A stretch of 64,000 bases of DNA from Symbiodinium natans (taxonomy: Eukaryota > Sar > Dinophyceae > Suessiales > Symbiodiniaceae): the NCBI GenBank assembly GCA_905221605.1, contig CAJNDS010002157.1, forward strand, positions 402,501-466,500, in the 5' to 3' direction. Shown here in pieces: positions 42,701-54,100 of the stretch. The position numbers were made by a program, and so were the translations under genes. Under the pieces are notes generated by a model. That model was given only the letters and a program-made list of their open reading frames with translations, was not told the DNA's origin and searched no databases. Every line of letters begins with the position of its first letter. Position 1 is the stretch's first letter.

Positions 42701-45700
42701 TCATGGTCCCAGCAGCAGCGCTTTCATGAACTCCTTATCGTCGATGCCCCCGCTGCCATCCGCATCGAACAGCTCAAACAGCCTAGGGATGAAACTTAAA
42801 TGTTGGGGCCCCTGACACTGAGAAGCAGTCCTAGGGTTTAGGGTTTAGGGTTTAGTGTTTAGGGTACTACTATTTGCTTAAGAACCCCCAAACAAAACAA
42901 AAACAACTTCCTTATAAGGGCAATATCAGGATCAGTGTGGTATATCTTTTGAAGGCTCTTCAGCACATGTAAGATCCTCTTCAACCCACAGAATGGCCAT
43001 TGTAAGTAGCTATCCCGGATCCTGGTTAGAGCATGCGAACGCAGGGGGGAGGTTTGCACACCAGGTTTGTGGAGAAGTCTGCGGTCGCAGAGCGTGTCTT
43101 TCACCCCGACGCCCTCAACCCTACAGACCCCCCAAAAGCGGGAGGTTCCCCCTTTTACTAGCAGTCCGTAAAAGGGGTACTACAATCCCTGTTGAGGACA
43201 GTTAGCATAAGGGGGAACATCCCAACTCAAAATGAACCCTTAACTCAACCCCGAACCGCGCAGTTTCGGGTTGAGGGGGGGGGGGGGGTTTGGGGTTTAG
43301 GGTTTAGGGTTTAGGGTTTAGGGTTTAGGGTTGAGGAGGGGGGGTCTAGTGGCCCAGCTGAGTCGACCTCCCAAAACGTGGGAGAGAGGAGGGGGGGATG
43401 AAGATTTCATCGTAAGACCTCAGCCTCTGCCGTCAAAATCGGGGTAAAAATTGACAATGAACTTCCTGAACCCTAAACCCTAAACCCTAAACCCGAAACC
43501 CGAAACCCTAAGCCCTAAACCCTAAACCCTGAACCCCAAACGCATGCAGAATCATACTTGCCCAGTGGTCACGAGGAGCTAGAGGCTGGGATTGTCGCTC
43601 AGGGATTAAGACTATCCTACAATTAGCATCTAAACCCTGTCGCAAGGCTTGGGGTCTAGGGCTTAGTTTAGGGTTTAGGGTTTAGGGTTTAGGGTTTGGG
43701 GTTTAGGGTGTAGGGTGTAGGGTGTAGGGTTTAGGGTTTAGGGTTTAGGGTTTAGGGTTTAGGGTTTGGGGTTCAGGGTTTAGGGTTACTTGATCGACTG
43801 CTATCGTCTGCTCTCGGACACGGAGGCGGAGGAGAACACCATGTCATGGCATAACAAAGCCTCTGTTACTTGCTACAGCCGCCTCCGAATCCTCGTTCGC
43901 TTTTTCCGCACAAGCCAGTAAACCCAGAACCTTGAACCCTGCCAGAAAAAATTGAAACCCTAAGCCCTGGAACTGAACCTGAAACCGTAAACTGCGGATC
44001 TGTAGTTTCGATCAACCTCTAAACTCTAACCCTCTAAATTCCTAAACCTCCCAGTCCCTAACCCCAAACCCAAACCCTAAACCCTAACCCTAAACCCTAA
44101 ACCCCAACCCCTAAACCCTTAAACCTCTAAACCCTTAAACCTCTAAACCCTAAACCCTAAACCCTAAACCCCAAACCCTAAACCCTAAACCCTTAAACCT
44201 CTAAATCCACGACCGCGCAGCTCCTCCGCTTCCCTCGGCCCCATGCCGACCTGGGTTTGGGGTTCACGAACCCTAAACTCTAAACCCTAAACCCTAAACT
44301 CTAAACCCTTTTGCCACTGGACTTAGGGGACTAGCCAGATCGGAGCCCCTGGCTGTATTAGCCGAGGGCCAAACCCTAAACCCTAAACCCTAAACCCTAA
44401 ACCCTAAACCCTAAACCCTAAACCCTAAACCCTAAACCCTAAACCCTAAACCCTAAACACCCTCGGGTCACTGGGGTGTGGGCATTTTTGTTGGCCAAGC
44501 GCAGGGTTTCGGGTTTCGGGTGTTGGGAGTTAGGACAGAAGTCAAATTCGACGCCTATTGAGAATACGGACTGTGTGTTCCGGTTTCATTTTTGGCTTGC
44601 CTCCCGCCTCACGGAACGAAAAAAAACAGTTTGCAGGGCGTCAGGCATATTTGGACGATATCGCTTCTGCGTCTACTGCGTTTCAGATCTGTCGACTCAC
44701 ACTAGTTGAATGGGCATGCTGGCAATTGTTGGGGTTGACACTAAGTCTTACTTCTCCAATAACCAAGGGGGGAGGAAAAGGTTAAACTTTAATATTCCTA
44801 CTAAATCAAGAAACCCAAAAAGTCTAAAGTTCAACTATTGGCTGAGTAAGAACTTTAATATTCCTACTAAATCAAGAAACCCAAAAAGTCTCAAGTTCAA
44901 CTATTGGCTACATCAAGAAACCCAAAAAGTCTATAGTTCAACTATTGGCTGAGTAAGAAGTGCATATGCGTGGCACACTCATGTGGCCTGCTGCATCGGC
45001 CTCTTCTCTTTCAACGTGGGCCGGCTAGTTGCGGAGCTCAAGCATGTTAGGGTCTAGGGTTTAGGGTTTAGGGTTTAGGGTTTAGGGTTTAGGGTATAGG
45101 GTTTAGGGTTTAGGGCAGTTTAGGGTTTAGGGGGTTTTGGGCTTATGGTCTTCGGGAGGCTTAGTGTATAGAACGGGCATTGGACTACTACACTTAGATA
45201 CGGATGGCAGTAGGATGATAGTCATAATAATGTTAAGCATTTGGGCTTTCAGCCAACTGTAGCACAGACCCTGTGATTGGACTAGCGTACTCAACAAACA
45301 AAAGGAATCTTAAACACAAACTCGTTTAAACCAGAAACAAGAAGGCAATCCTTGTTTTTGTTTCCGGAACCTGTTTGGAGGGAAATCAATCCTAAACCCT
45401 AAACCCTGAAGAAGGGCGGGGGGCGGGGGGCAGGGGGGGGGAAACCCGAAATACCCAAAACCCAAAACCCTAAACCCTAAACCCTCACCCTAAACCCTAA
45501 ACCCTAAAACCCTAAACCCTGAACCCGAAATACCCAAAACCTCTTGGCCTTCATCTTGACGATCATGTCGCAAAACTCGTCCATGCTCAGGTCTCCGGTC
45601 TCGTTTCCATCCTGGCAGTGTTTAGGCTTTAGGGTTTATAGGGTTTAGGGTTTAGGGTTTAGGGTTTAGGGTTTAGGGTTTAGGGTTTAGGGTTTAGGGT

Positions 45701-46695
45701 TTAGGGTTTAGGGTTTAGGGTTTAGGGTTTTCTGACCATAAGGGTACCCTTTTGTGGGGGGGTCCCTTTAAGGAGATTCGATTCTACTTGGAGTCTAAAC
45801 GAGGTCACATCCCGAGATTTTAGGGGCTGAGAGAGGTTTCGGTGTTTTTGTTTAGGGTGAACCCTAAACCCTAAACCCTAAACCCTAAACCCTAAACCCT
45901 AAACCCTAAACCCTAAACCCTAAACCCTAAACTTCATTGCCCCCGCCGAAAACGCGACGAACACTGCGGGGACTACTTCAGAGGACACTATACCATGGTC
46001 GGTGGGTTCCTAAACCCTAAACCCCAAACCCCAAACCCTAAACCCTAAACCCTAAACCCTCGGTGACTTTTTTGAAACGGATGGTGGGCAATGTTGGATG
46101 GGCCGATCTTTGAACTCCCTAGATTCTAACCCGAAACCCTAAACCCTAAACCCTAAACCCGAAACCCTAAACCCCCTCAGGCCCAAATGCTTTCAGGGCC
46201 GTCACGATGCAAAGGCCAGCAACCACAAGTTTAGGGGGTTTAGGGGGTTTAGGGTTTAGGGTTTAGGGTTTAGGGTTTAAGGGGTTTGGGGTGTTTAGGG
46301 CTTCGCTTCTTTGTTTGTTTGCTTCGGTGGTTGAGGGCTTTCAGTAAAGAAAGCCTCCAGAGAAACCTCCCCGAGCTGCCAAAAATGCCCACCCTAAACC
46401 CTACACCCCTTATGGCTTGCAACTCTAAACCCTACGGCCTTCGACGTACAAACTGAAATCCGAAACTCGGACCGGTGATGGAAGGATTCTGCTGCCCTGC
46501 AAACTCCCCCCAAGGAACCTCAGAAAAGGCCCTAAACCCTAAACCCTAAACCCTAAACCCCAAACCCCAAGCCCTAAACCCCAAACCCCAAACCCTAAAC
46601 CCCAACTGCCACCAGGCGTCGTACTGACGGAAGAGTCTGGGCAAGTCACCGGCAACGAAGCCGTGGCGCTTCAGCCTGGCGCTGCTTCGACTCAT
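42701..46695 (-). CDS. EF-hand pair protein, three exons found
   Basis: Exons: 46695-46621 (MSRSSARLKRHGFVAGDLPR then LFRQY), 45611-45541 (DGNETGDLSMDEF then CDMIVKMKAK), 42782-42701 (LFELFDADGSGGIDDKEF, TGA stop). Joins are in frame: GA-AG between exons 1 and 2, GT-AG with TAG acceptor between 2 and 3 across a 2.76-kb intron. Two EF loops with D at position 1 and E at position 12 result, so Ca2+ binding is expected. The N-terminus may lie further upstream; the stop could also be bypassed by a GA donor (CTGG|GACC). Such EF-hand pairs end many dinoflagellate channels and kinases; I see no link to the channel gene, which has its own stop. Intron 1 holds a family-specific array near 45625-45730. 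Confidence 0.72.
42866..42975. repeat. Family 7 element
   Basis: CTACTATTTGCTTAAGAACC, CTTATAAGGGCAATA, then CTTCAGCACATGTAAG. Confidence 0.55.
43139..43225. repeat. Family 1 TIR element
   Basis: Left tip diverged (GCGGGAGGTTCCCCCTT), right arm intact. Confidence 0.65.
43230..45540. other. Large EF-hand gene intron; contents mostly repeats
   Basis: Telomere-like arrays in both orientations, the 70-bp tandem repeat and short open frames on both strands near 43790 and 44560 that I could not assign. Confidence 0.5.
44783..44957. repeat. Tandem repeat, unit about 70 bp
   Basis: AACTTTAATATTCCTACTAA...CAACTATTGGCTGAGTAAG is repeated 2.5 times with few changes. Confidence 0.75.
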
Positions 46696-46880
46696 AGGGT
46701 TTAGGGCTACTAGGGTTTAGGGTTTAGGGCTACTAGGGTTTAGGGCTACTAGGGTTTAGGGTTTAGGGCTACTAGGGTTTAGGGTTTAGGGCTACTAGGG
46801 TTTAGGGTTTAGGGCTACTAGGGTTTAGGGCTACTAGGGTTTAGGGTTTAGGGTGCTGCAGCCCGGCGCTGCTTCGACTC
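46672..46880. repeat. Telomere-variant array bounded by 22-bp direct repeats
   Basis: CAGCC[T/C]GGCGCTGCTTCGACTC occurs at 46672-46693 (in the EF-hand exon edge) and at 46859-46880. Between them is an array mixing GGGTTTA with GGGCTACTA units. This looks like an insertion that duplicated the target, not simple slippage. Confidence 0.75.
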
Positions 46881-47559
46881 GACAGGCCATCTGAGGGCTA
46901 CCAGGGCCTCTAAGGTTGAATTTAGGGTTTAGGGTTTTAGGGTTTAGGGTTTAGGGTTTAGGGTTTAGGGTCTAGGGTTTAGGGGGATAAGGGCCTACTC
47001 TGGCACCTGGGTACGCCCACGTATGTTTAGGAATATAGGTCCTCTTGAACCGCGGTCCGGACTCTAAACCCCGAAGACTCCAAAACCCTAAACCCTAAGC
47101 CCTATCAACCCTAAACCCTGAGGGTTTTACATAGGGTTGGTTAGGGTTTTGGGTGGCTTGTCATGGGCTTCCATCGACTTTTAGCATCCATTTTTTGGGG
47201 GGTTTAGGGTTTAGGGTTTATAAGGGCTTAGGGGTTGGGGGCCTACAGGGCTCAGGGTCCTCTTTGGGCGAACCCCGTTGGAAGGACTCCTGTTTTAGGA
47301 TCCAGGGTGGGTGTTCGAGACGGTCGCACGGAACAGTACTCCGAGACGACTCGAGGCTCAAACCCAAACATTCCTACCACACCGGACACCGTGTGCGCTC
47401 AGGTAGCAAACTCCCAGACACAAGAACCCTAAACCCCAAACCCTAAAACCTAAACCCTCATCAGCCCCCACAACAAGGAAAAGAACTGGTCCAGGGGAGG
47501 TATCCGGGAAGTACCCCTATTGTAAAAACCCTAAACCCTAAACCCCAAACGCTAAACCC

Positions 47560-47619
47560 AATCCCTATTGTAATGAATAAACCCATTAGGCACTGTTTGT
47601 ATAAGGGGGAGCATCCCAA
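47560..47619. repeat. Family 1 right half
   Basis: Only the right arm (TTTGTATAAGGGGGAGCATC) remains; CCCTAAA units replace the left. Confidence 0.6.
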
Positions 47620-47768
47620 TATCTGCCAATGGGTCCCGGCGGAGCAACACGAGGCGAGACTGAGTCGTGGTGGCTCTTAAGGCAGCTTTAGCAACAGTTT
47701 AGGGTTTAGGGTTTAGGGTTTAGGGTTTAGGGTTTGGGGTTTGGGGTTTAGGGTTTAGGGTTTAGGAA

Positions 47769-47855
47769 GGGATGTTCCCCCTTAGATCCTGAAGAGGGAG
47801 AAAAGAAACGATAATCCCAATTTAAGGACTGTTAGTATAAGGGGGAACATCTCAA
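47769..47855. repeat. Family 1 TIR element
   Basis: Left tip adjoins a TTTAGGG array; middle differs from other copies. Confidence 0.65.
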
Positions 47856-48065
47856 AATAGCTGGTAAACTTTGGGATTCGATGCAAGCAGCACTTGGAAA
47901 GGAGATCGTTCTTTTCAACTCGGGAGCTTCAAAAAGCCTGGGTTAGGGTTTAGGGTTTAGGGTTTAGGGTTTAGGGTTTAGGGTTTAGGGTCCGCCGACC
48001 CTGGCGGCGTGTTGGATGGGAAAAGGAGGTGAAACCTCCCTCTTTCCCTCCTTACCCCCCCAAAA

Positions 48066-48067
48066 CG

Positions 48068-48107
<40 letters not shown>

Positions 48108-48420
48108 CGGTGCACAATTTTTTCGTGAGGACCGCGCCACCCGCACAGCGTAAACAGGGTGTTCAGCACGGGGGGGTAGGGCGCCCTCAGCAAAATCAGC
48201 GTTTTCCGCCACCCCCCACCCGCCCCCCCCCCCCCCACACCCCCCCCCACCCCCACCCCCCCCCCACCCCCCCCCCAACCCCCCCCGCCCCCCAACCCCC
48301 CCCCCCCCAACCCCCCCCCCCCCCCAACCCCACCCCCCCCCCCACCCCACCCCCCCACCCCCTACCCCCACGCCCCCTCCCCCCCCCCCCTCCCCCCCCC
48401 ACCCCCACCCACCTGTCTTT
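48066..48420. repeat. Poly-G block and 200-bp C-rich block
   Basis: 48069-48105 is poly-G; 48210-48415 is C with scattered A/T/G. Frames give Pro or Gly runs and are not genes. Confidence 0.85.
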
Positions 48421-48469
48421 TTGGCTTGAGCTTGTCCTGGTGCTACCCCCTACCCCCCCCCAAACGATT

Positions 48470-48556
48470 CACAGAACTCTGCCGGGGATGATCTTCCATG
48501 CGAGCGGGTCTCAACTATGCTCCAGCGGGGTCGGCGGCTTGAGCCGGAGGCTCTTA
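48470..48556 (-). CDS. Exon-like island below the PPR gene, unknown
   Basis: ASGSSRRPRWSIVETRSHGR then SSPAEFCES; just past the PPR stop. Confidence 0.25.
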
Positions 48557-48588
48557 GATTTAGGGTTTAGGGTTTCGGAAATTCGTGT

Positions 48589-51024
48589 TTAGGGCCTTTT
48601 CTGAGGTTCCTGGCTCCCAAAGCTCTCACCCATCGGAGTCTCCAGAGAACCTGCGAGTCTCCCAGAACTCTTGCAATCCTTGGTAGCCCAAAAACTAGAC
48701 CCGGGAGTAACTTAGGAATAACGGGGTACCCAAGGGGATTCTAAGGGAACCCCAACCCCAAAAAAAGGGAAAAAGGCCCTACTCCCATTTGCAACTGTTT
48801 TAACAAGGGCACCCTTTGTCGGTTGGTGAATTTATGAGGGAGCTTTGAACCAAAAAATGGGAAAAGGGTACCACTGGGCTACGTACCAAGAGTCGACAAA
48901 GCTGGTCAGAATCCAGGCTCGTTAACAATGCGGAAGCCTGCTGACTTTCGCTGGCCTTCTCGCAAGCGTCCAGTGCGACGCCACAAGCCACGGCGTCAAC
49001 CTCCATTCCCCCCCTCTCCATGTCTTGAAAGAGGTGAAGCACCTTGCGCCATGTCCCTGCATCTCTGAAAACCTAGGTTGCCCAGTTCCCTAGGATTAAA
49101 GAGGGCTGCCCCGTTCTTGCTTAAAGGGGTTTTAATTTTAAGGGAACCTAAGCCCCCCCCCCCCCCCCCCCCCCGCCCCCCCCCCCCCCCAAAAAAAAAA
49201 AAAAAACAGGGATAAGGGTGCTACTGGGCATCCTAGAAACGGCCATCGCAGAGTTGCACGCCACCAGGTTCGGCGCTTGCTCTGCCACATACATCTCTGT
49301 GAGGAGTTGCGCGGCGCCGAGCCAGCTCTTCCCTTCACCTGCCGCACTTATGGCCTTAGTTGCTGAGTTTCATAAGCCCCCCAAAAAAGTGTACACTTTC
49401 AGTTCTCTAGGGGATATAGTAGCTGAGTTTCATAAGCCCCCAAAAAAGTGTACACTTTCAGTTCTATAAGGGGATGATAGTACCCCCAAGAAGTGTAAAG
49501 TGTATACTCACTCAGCTACTAAGTGGCGGAGCTGGCCAAGACCGTGTCCCTCTCTACACCCGCGTGGCGTGCGCGCAGGTAGAGCGCCAAGGCCTGCCGC
49601 CACATCGATGCTTTTGCGCAGGCGCTCATCGCGGCACTGAAAATCACAGCGTTCGCCTGCAGGTTCTCCGCAAGAGCGGAGGAAAGCAGGCCCAAAGCCT
49701 GTTGCCACTCCTCGTTTTGTTCGCAGGCACTGATTGCAGCTCCATACGAAACTATGTTGGACAAGCTCTTTTCCTGAGCTACATGCAGCAAGCCTAACGC
49801 CTGCTGCCAGATGCCAGCTCTGCCACAGGCTGTGGCCACAGCTGCCAGAGTCACCACGTTGATCTCAACGCTGCTCTCAGTGACAACTGCCAGATAGTCC
49901 ACTGCCAGCTGCCAGCGGCTGGCGTGGCTCAAGGCGCTTATGGCGGCATTGTATGGGATGACATTGGCCTGCACGCGAGCGAGCTCCATGTCCGTCAGCA
50001 ACGCGACGGCCCATTGCCACTTCCAGCTTCTCTCCATGACACTGATGGCCGCGCCATAAATGGCAATATTCACCTCCAGCTGGTGGTGCAGCAGCTCTCC
50101 CAGCAGAGCGAGGGTGGCGGGCCACTGCGCATCATGTTCACACTGTGTAATGGCCGCACCAAAAACTGCAGTCGTAGCCTCCAACCGACTTTTTCCGAGT
50201 TCTGACAACATGCTGAAGCCTCGTCGCCAGTCTCCGCCTCTGCCGCAGGCACTCACTGCGGAGCCGTAGGAGACTACGCTTGGACCTCGCCCCACGCACA
50301 AGTCCTTGAAAAGCTGCAGCGCTTCCTCCCACTGCTCTCCCTTCTCGCAGGCAGCCATGGCCCCATTGAACGTAATCGAATCGGTCTCGACACCCTGCTG
50401 CTGCATCGATGCCAGCAGGCTGAGCCCTGGCTTCCACAGATTTGCCTTCTCGCAGGCGCTGATCGCCGTATTTCCAGTAATCACATCGGACTCCAGCAGC
50501 TGGTCGCGGAGGTACCTCGGGCACAAAATGTACCCTACACTTGGGGTCATGTAACCCTATACTACTGTAATTCCCATGAAGGTATATGAACCACAAACCC
50601 TTTTGGGGTTCACTTCGTCACCAAGGTGCTGGTGGAGTTGAGCCGCCAGGTGCCAGCGACCGCTTCTCTCGCAGACGCTGATGCCCGCATTCATGGGAAT
50701 CAGGTTGCATCGCAAGCCATCGGTGGAGATGGCATGCAACCTTGGCAGCTAACAGTAACCATCTCATGATAAGGGCGCCCCTTTTTTTGGGTTGGATTAT
50801 TTAGGGCTTCGGGGTTAGGGTTCCAGAACCCCAAAAAAGGGTAAAGGTACCACTGGGCTACCAAGCAACATATCGAAGGCAGCCTCCCACGATGCGTCTC
50901 GCCTGCAGGCGCATAGTGCGCTGGTGCGAGCCTGTATGCAGCATCGCGGCGTGGGGGCGTCTTCTGGCCGCATGCCACATACTCCCGAAGCAACCGAGGC
51001 TTGAGCAGCGTGCGCTGGGCTCAT
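48589..51024 (-). CDS. Pentatricopeptide repeat protein, five element-derived introns
   Basis: Exons in reading order: 51024-50870, 50740-50628, 50513-49528, 49354-49233, 49064-48887, 48678-48589 (TAA stop), 547 residues. Fourteen 35-residue PPR units are counted by their SACEK-x-x-x-W core (for example TAISACEKANLW, AAISACEQNEEW). Family knowledge: PPR proteins bind single-stranded RNA, usually in plastids or mitochondria; an organellar role is inferred, the first residues after ATG 51024 (MSPAHAAQASVASGV) being a possible transit sequence. Each of the first four gaps, when removed at the stated point, restores the repeat register; the last exon, with no repeat, is less certain. Junction dinucleotides: GT-AG, one unclear, GC-AG, GA-AG, GT-AG. 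The start is about 150 bp downstream of the channel stop, on the same strand. Confidence 0.85.
48679..48886 (-). mobile_element. Introner-like composite element in PPR gene (family 3, GT-AG)
   Basis: 208 bp, starting GTACGTAGCCCAGTGG and ending TTGGGCTACCAAG, with two family 3-like segments in tandem. Splicing leads to a short tail exon ending at TAA 48589-48591. No repeat register tests this junction. Confidence 0.5.
49065..49232 (-). mobile_element. Introner-like element in PPR gene with poly-G/T core (GA-AG)
   Basis: 168 bp, ends AGGATGCCCAGT and ACTGGGCAACCT (family 3 variant), a long poly-C/poly-A run inside, and a TTTTCAG acceptor. GA...AG splicing gives NSAMAVSRDAGTW with normal PPR spacing. 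Confidence 0.68.
49355..49527 (-). mobile_element. Introner-like TIR element in PPR gene (family 5, GC-AG)
   Basis: 173 bp, ends CTTAGTAGCTGAGT and ACTCAGCAACTAAG, 4-bp duplication GCCA at both sides. Inside, a 45-bp unit (CATAAGCCCCCAAAAAAGTG...) is tandemly repeated. GC...AG splicing joins DTVLASS to AISAAGEG and restores 22-residue spacing. Confidence 0.78.
50514..50627 (-). mobile_element. Introner-like TIR element in PPR gene (family 4)
   Basis: 114 bp with inverted ends ACCTTGGTGACGAAGTGAAC and the complement of ACCTCGGGCACAAAATG. Precise deletion gives QLHQHLRDQLLESDVITG with the correct 22-residue spacing. No GT/GC/GA-AG pair fits that exact deletion, so the real splice sites are open. 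Confidence 0.65.
50741..50869 (-). mobile_element. Introner-like TIR element in PPR gene (family 3, GT-AG)
   Basis: 129 bp. GTTGC is repeated at both ends (GCAAC at 50736-50740 and 50865-50869, plus strand). Ends are CTTGGTAGCCCAGT and AGCTGCCAAG. Splicing gives WEAAFDMLHAISTDGLRC and the 22-residue spacing between the W-helix and next SVC seen in other units. Confidence 0.78.
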
Positions 51025-51176
51025 CAACTTCGTGTTCAGGCTTCGGCGGAAGTATCTGGTGCTGCGCCCTAAACCCTAAACCCTAAACCCTAAACCCTAA
51101 ACCCTAAACCCTATACAAACGCATTGTCCGAGGCCTGCAACGTCATACCTCTTAGCTTTAGCTGCAGGATGGTTCC

Positions 51177-54100
51177 TCATGATGCGCTGGGATGGCTCAG
51201 CATCTTTTTCTTTCCAGCAAGGCTCCCTAAGCCCTTAACCCTAAACCCTACAAACCCGAAAACCCCTAAAAACCCTAAAAAACCCTAAAAACCCTCTAAA
51301 CCCTCTAAACCCTCTAAACCGTCTAAACCGTCTAAACCCTCTAAACCCTAAACCCGAAACCCTAAACCCTAAACGAACCCTGGCTCGGGTAGAGCCTCTG
51401 TCGGGTGCGTGCCATGAGCAAGATCCGGTTACGGTCCGTCCAGGCGTGGCTCATCGCCTCGCGAGGCTGCACAAGCCCTATAAAGACAGCTCCCTGAGAA
51501 AAGTAACCCTAAACCCTAAACCCTAAACCCTAAACACTAAATCCAAGTAACCCAAGTAACCCAAGTAACCCCACCTGTCAATCCTGCTTCTGTAGGAGGG
51601 GGTACTAATGGTTATATGGGTATACGCATAAGGAGGTATGAGGATTGATCCAGGGACACTTTCCCTGTGCCTCAGCTTCGGGCCTTGAGGACCCGAATCT
51701 GCACTGGATCTGGATGCTGGGCAGCCCTAAACCCTAAACCTTAAAACCTAGTGAACACATCTGGCCCTCAAAACCCGGAAGCCTGAAATTGAGGCAAACC
51801 CTCCACCCAACAGCAGTGTCGCATGCTGTTTAGGGCTTCGGCTTTCGGGTTTCGGGTTGTTACGCAAAAGAGCGTGTCCAGAGTTATAGATAGTTCAGAA
51901 CGGCAGTGGCCCATTTATCATCACATTGGCCCGCTCTGTAAGTATGTGTATGTATATATATATGTATGTATTCGTATACATATACCCATAAAATGTATGT
52001 ATGGAACAAACATATTTACACATGGGACTGTTGCTGTAATTCAAGAAAAGCACCCAACAAAGAACCAAACATGAAAAGGCCGGTTCCCCCAAGCCTAAAT
52101 CCTGCAACTCTCCGCCCCAGCAAGCCTCCTGGACAACGCGCCCTAAACCCTAAACCCTAAACCCTAACCTGAAGCACGAAGCCCGCCCTAAGCCCTAAAC
52201 CCTAAGCCCTAAGCCCAAAGCCCTAAACCCTTCGCCCTAAGCCCTAAGCCCTAGCAAGCCCAGATCCTGATTCCTGAATCCCTGTCGGGGTGCATTGCCC
52301 AAGACCGAGATAGGCATCGCCATGAACAGTGAGCTAAAGAAGCAAAGGACGCCCATCAACCTCGGACGTGTGTTGCCCAAACTGGGTTGAGGGTTTGGGG
52401 TTTAGGGTTGAAGGGTTTGGGGTTTAGGGTAACCCTAAACCCTAAACCCCCAATTAAACCCCTAAACCTGAGGGCTTAGGCTATACGAGTCTTTATGAGA
52501 TCGGTCCAAGGGTTAGTACTCAGGGCTTCTATCAGAGGCTTTGGGGGCTTCGCGTGCTTGCCTGCATTTGGCCCAAGTTCTCCCTGTGCTTCTAAAAACT
52601 CTGCTGGGGTTTGGGGGCTGAGTTGTTAGGGTTCTGGTTTAGGGTTAAGGGCTTTAGGGTTTTAGGGTTTAGGGTTTAGGGTTTAGGGTTTAGGGTTTAG
52701 GGTTTAGGGTTTGGGGCTTTAGGGCTTTAGGGCTTTAGGGCTTTAGGGTGGTTGGGGCTCCCGGCTTGCGAGTGAGTGAATCGCTTGTGCTGCGGTGTTC
52801 AGGGTGTGGGCTGGTTGCACAACTCAACTCTGAGTTCCTTGTGTTTCTTAAAGCCCTACCTAGCAGCTACCCCGAATCCTATATGCTCAAAACACCTTCC
52901 CAACTGTCTTGCTGTTCAGGAAGCTAAGTGAACTAAGCAACCTTGAGAAACCCTGATGTAAGAACTTCCGACAGGCGCTCCATCAAATCCCTTACGAAGA
53001 CCGCATTGCTGTTAAGACAAGAGGGCGCCCTAAACCCTAAACCCTACGCCCCAAGCCCTCAACCCTGTCAAGACAAGAGGGCATTTTCCCTTCCGACGTC
53101 ACGGGCGTGATGTCGCCAAAGCCAACGGTCGTCACGGTCACAGTGCTGACCCACATCGCCTGTTCGCGGCTTCTGCGTTACCCCGAAAAGCTCGGTCTCA
53201 CAGTTGTTTTTGAACTTGTAACTCTCAAGTGTGTTTCGGGTTTAGGGTTTAGGTTTTTTTTGCCACCCGCCTAGCTGACAGGTTTATATAGGGTTTAGCA
53301 TTTAGGGTTTACGAAGTTTCCTGAACCACGAAACCTTCAGCCTGTTCACGGTACCACTTTGCCGTATCATTGCTTTGGGGCTTCGGGCCCTTATCTATGC
53401 CACCCTTAGAACCTTTGTGAAAATAGTCATGTCTAACTACTCCCTTGGGTGTTATATAACCAAAAAACAAAAATAATTCCTAAGGGGGCTAGAATTTTCT
53501 TCTCGCATTTGCCAGGGTGTGGGCTCAACCCTGCACCTTAAACCCTAAACTCTAAACCCTAAACCGTAAACCGTAAACCCTAAACCCTAAACCCTAAACC
53601 CTAAACCCTTCCATGCCGTGCTTTTGGGGTATCTCCGGAAACGCCTTGTCCAAGAAACGGCTGAGTTTTGTGCGAGTTGTGCCTTAACAACCCTTTGAAA
53701 GCTATTCGTGAACAGTTTCCCGTAGAAGGAAAGAAGTGCGCTTGAAACCCTATGAAACATAAACTGTTCATGACTGGGGTTCCCTTCCAAGGAAAGAAGA
53801 GAAATTAAAAGGGCTTCCTTCCCACAGGGTTTAGGGTTTAGGGTTTAGGGTTTAGGGTTTAGGGTTTGGGGTTTAGGGCTAGACCCACTCAAACAGAGCA
53901 TTTGACACCCCCTCGGTGGCCTGGGTGGTTTGGGGGCTTCAGGCTTTGGGGCATGTACTGCTTTGCTTAAGAGCCCCCTCCGAAAAAAAAAAAAAAAAAA
54001 CATGAAGAGTCTTCTTCCTTATGAGGGCAATAAAAGGGACTATTATCCTTGGTGCTTTTCGAGGTTTCTTCAGCAAATCGTAGATTAGAGGAAATAAAGA

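Noticed and set aside
43791-43922. Plus-strand exon reading LIDCYRLLSDTEAEENTMSW
   Set aside because: Reads well but is isolated, on the opposite strand, inside an EF-hand gene intron; not enough support to list.
47978-48600. Proline- or glycine-rich proteins on both strands
   Set aside because: They are translations of poly-C/poly-G DNA with no codon structure.
49138-49347. A separate 69-codon ORF next to the PPR gene
   Set aside because: It is out of frame with the PPR exon 49354-49233 and runs into the poly-C/A core of the intron.
51149-51225. Longer post-S6 channel exon reading EPCWKEKDAEPSQRIMRN
   Set aside because: The alternative frame joins the previous exon exactly at a TTAG acceptor and ends in a stop, so 51226-51177 was preferred.
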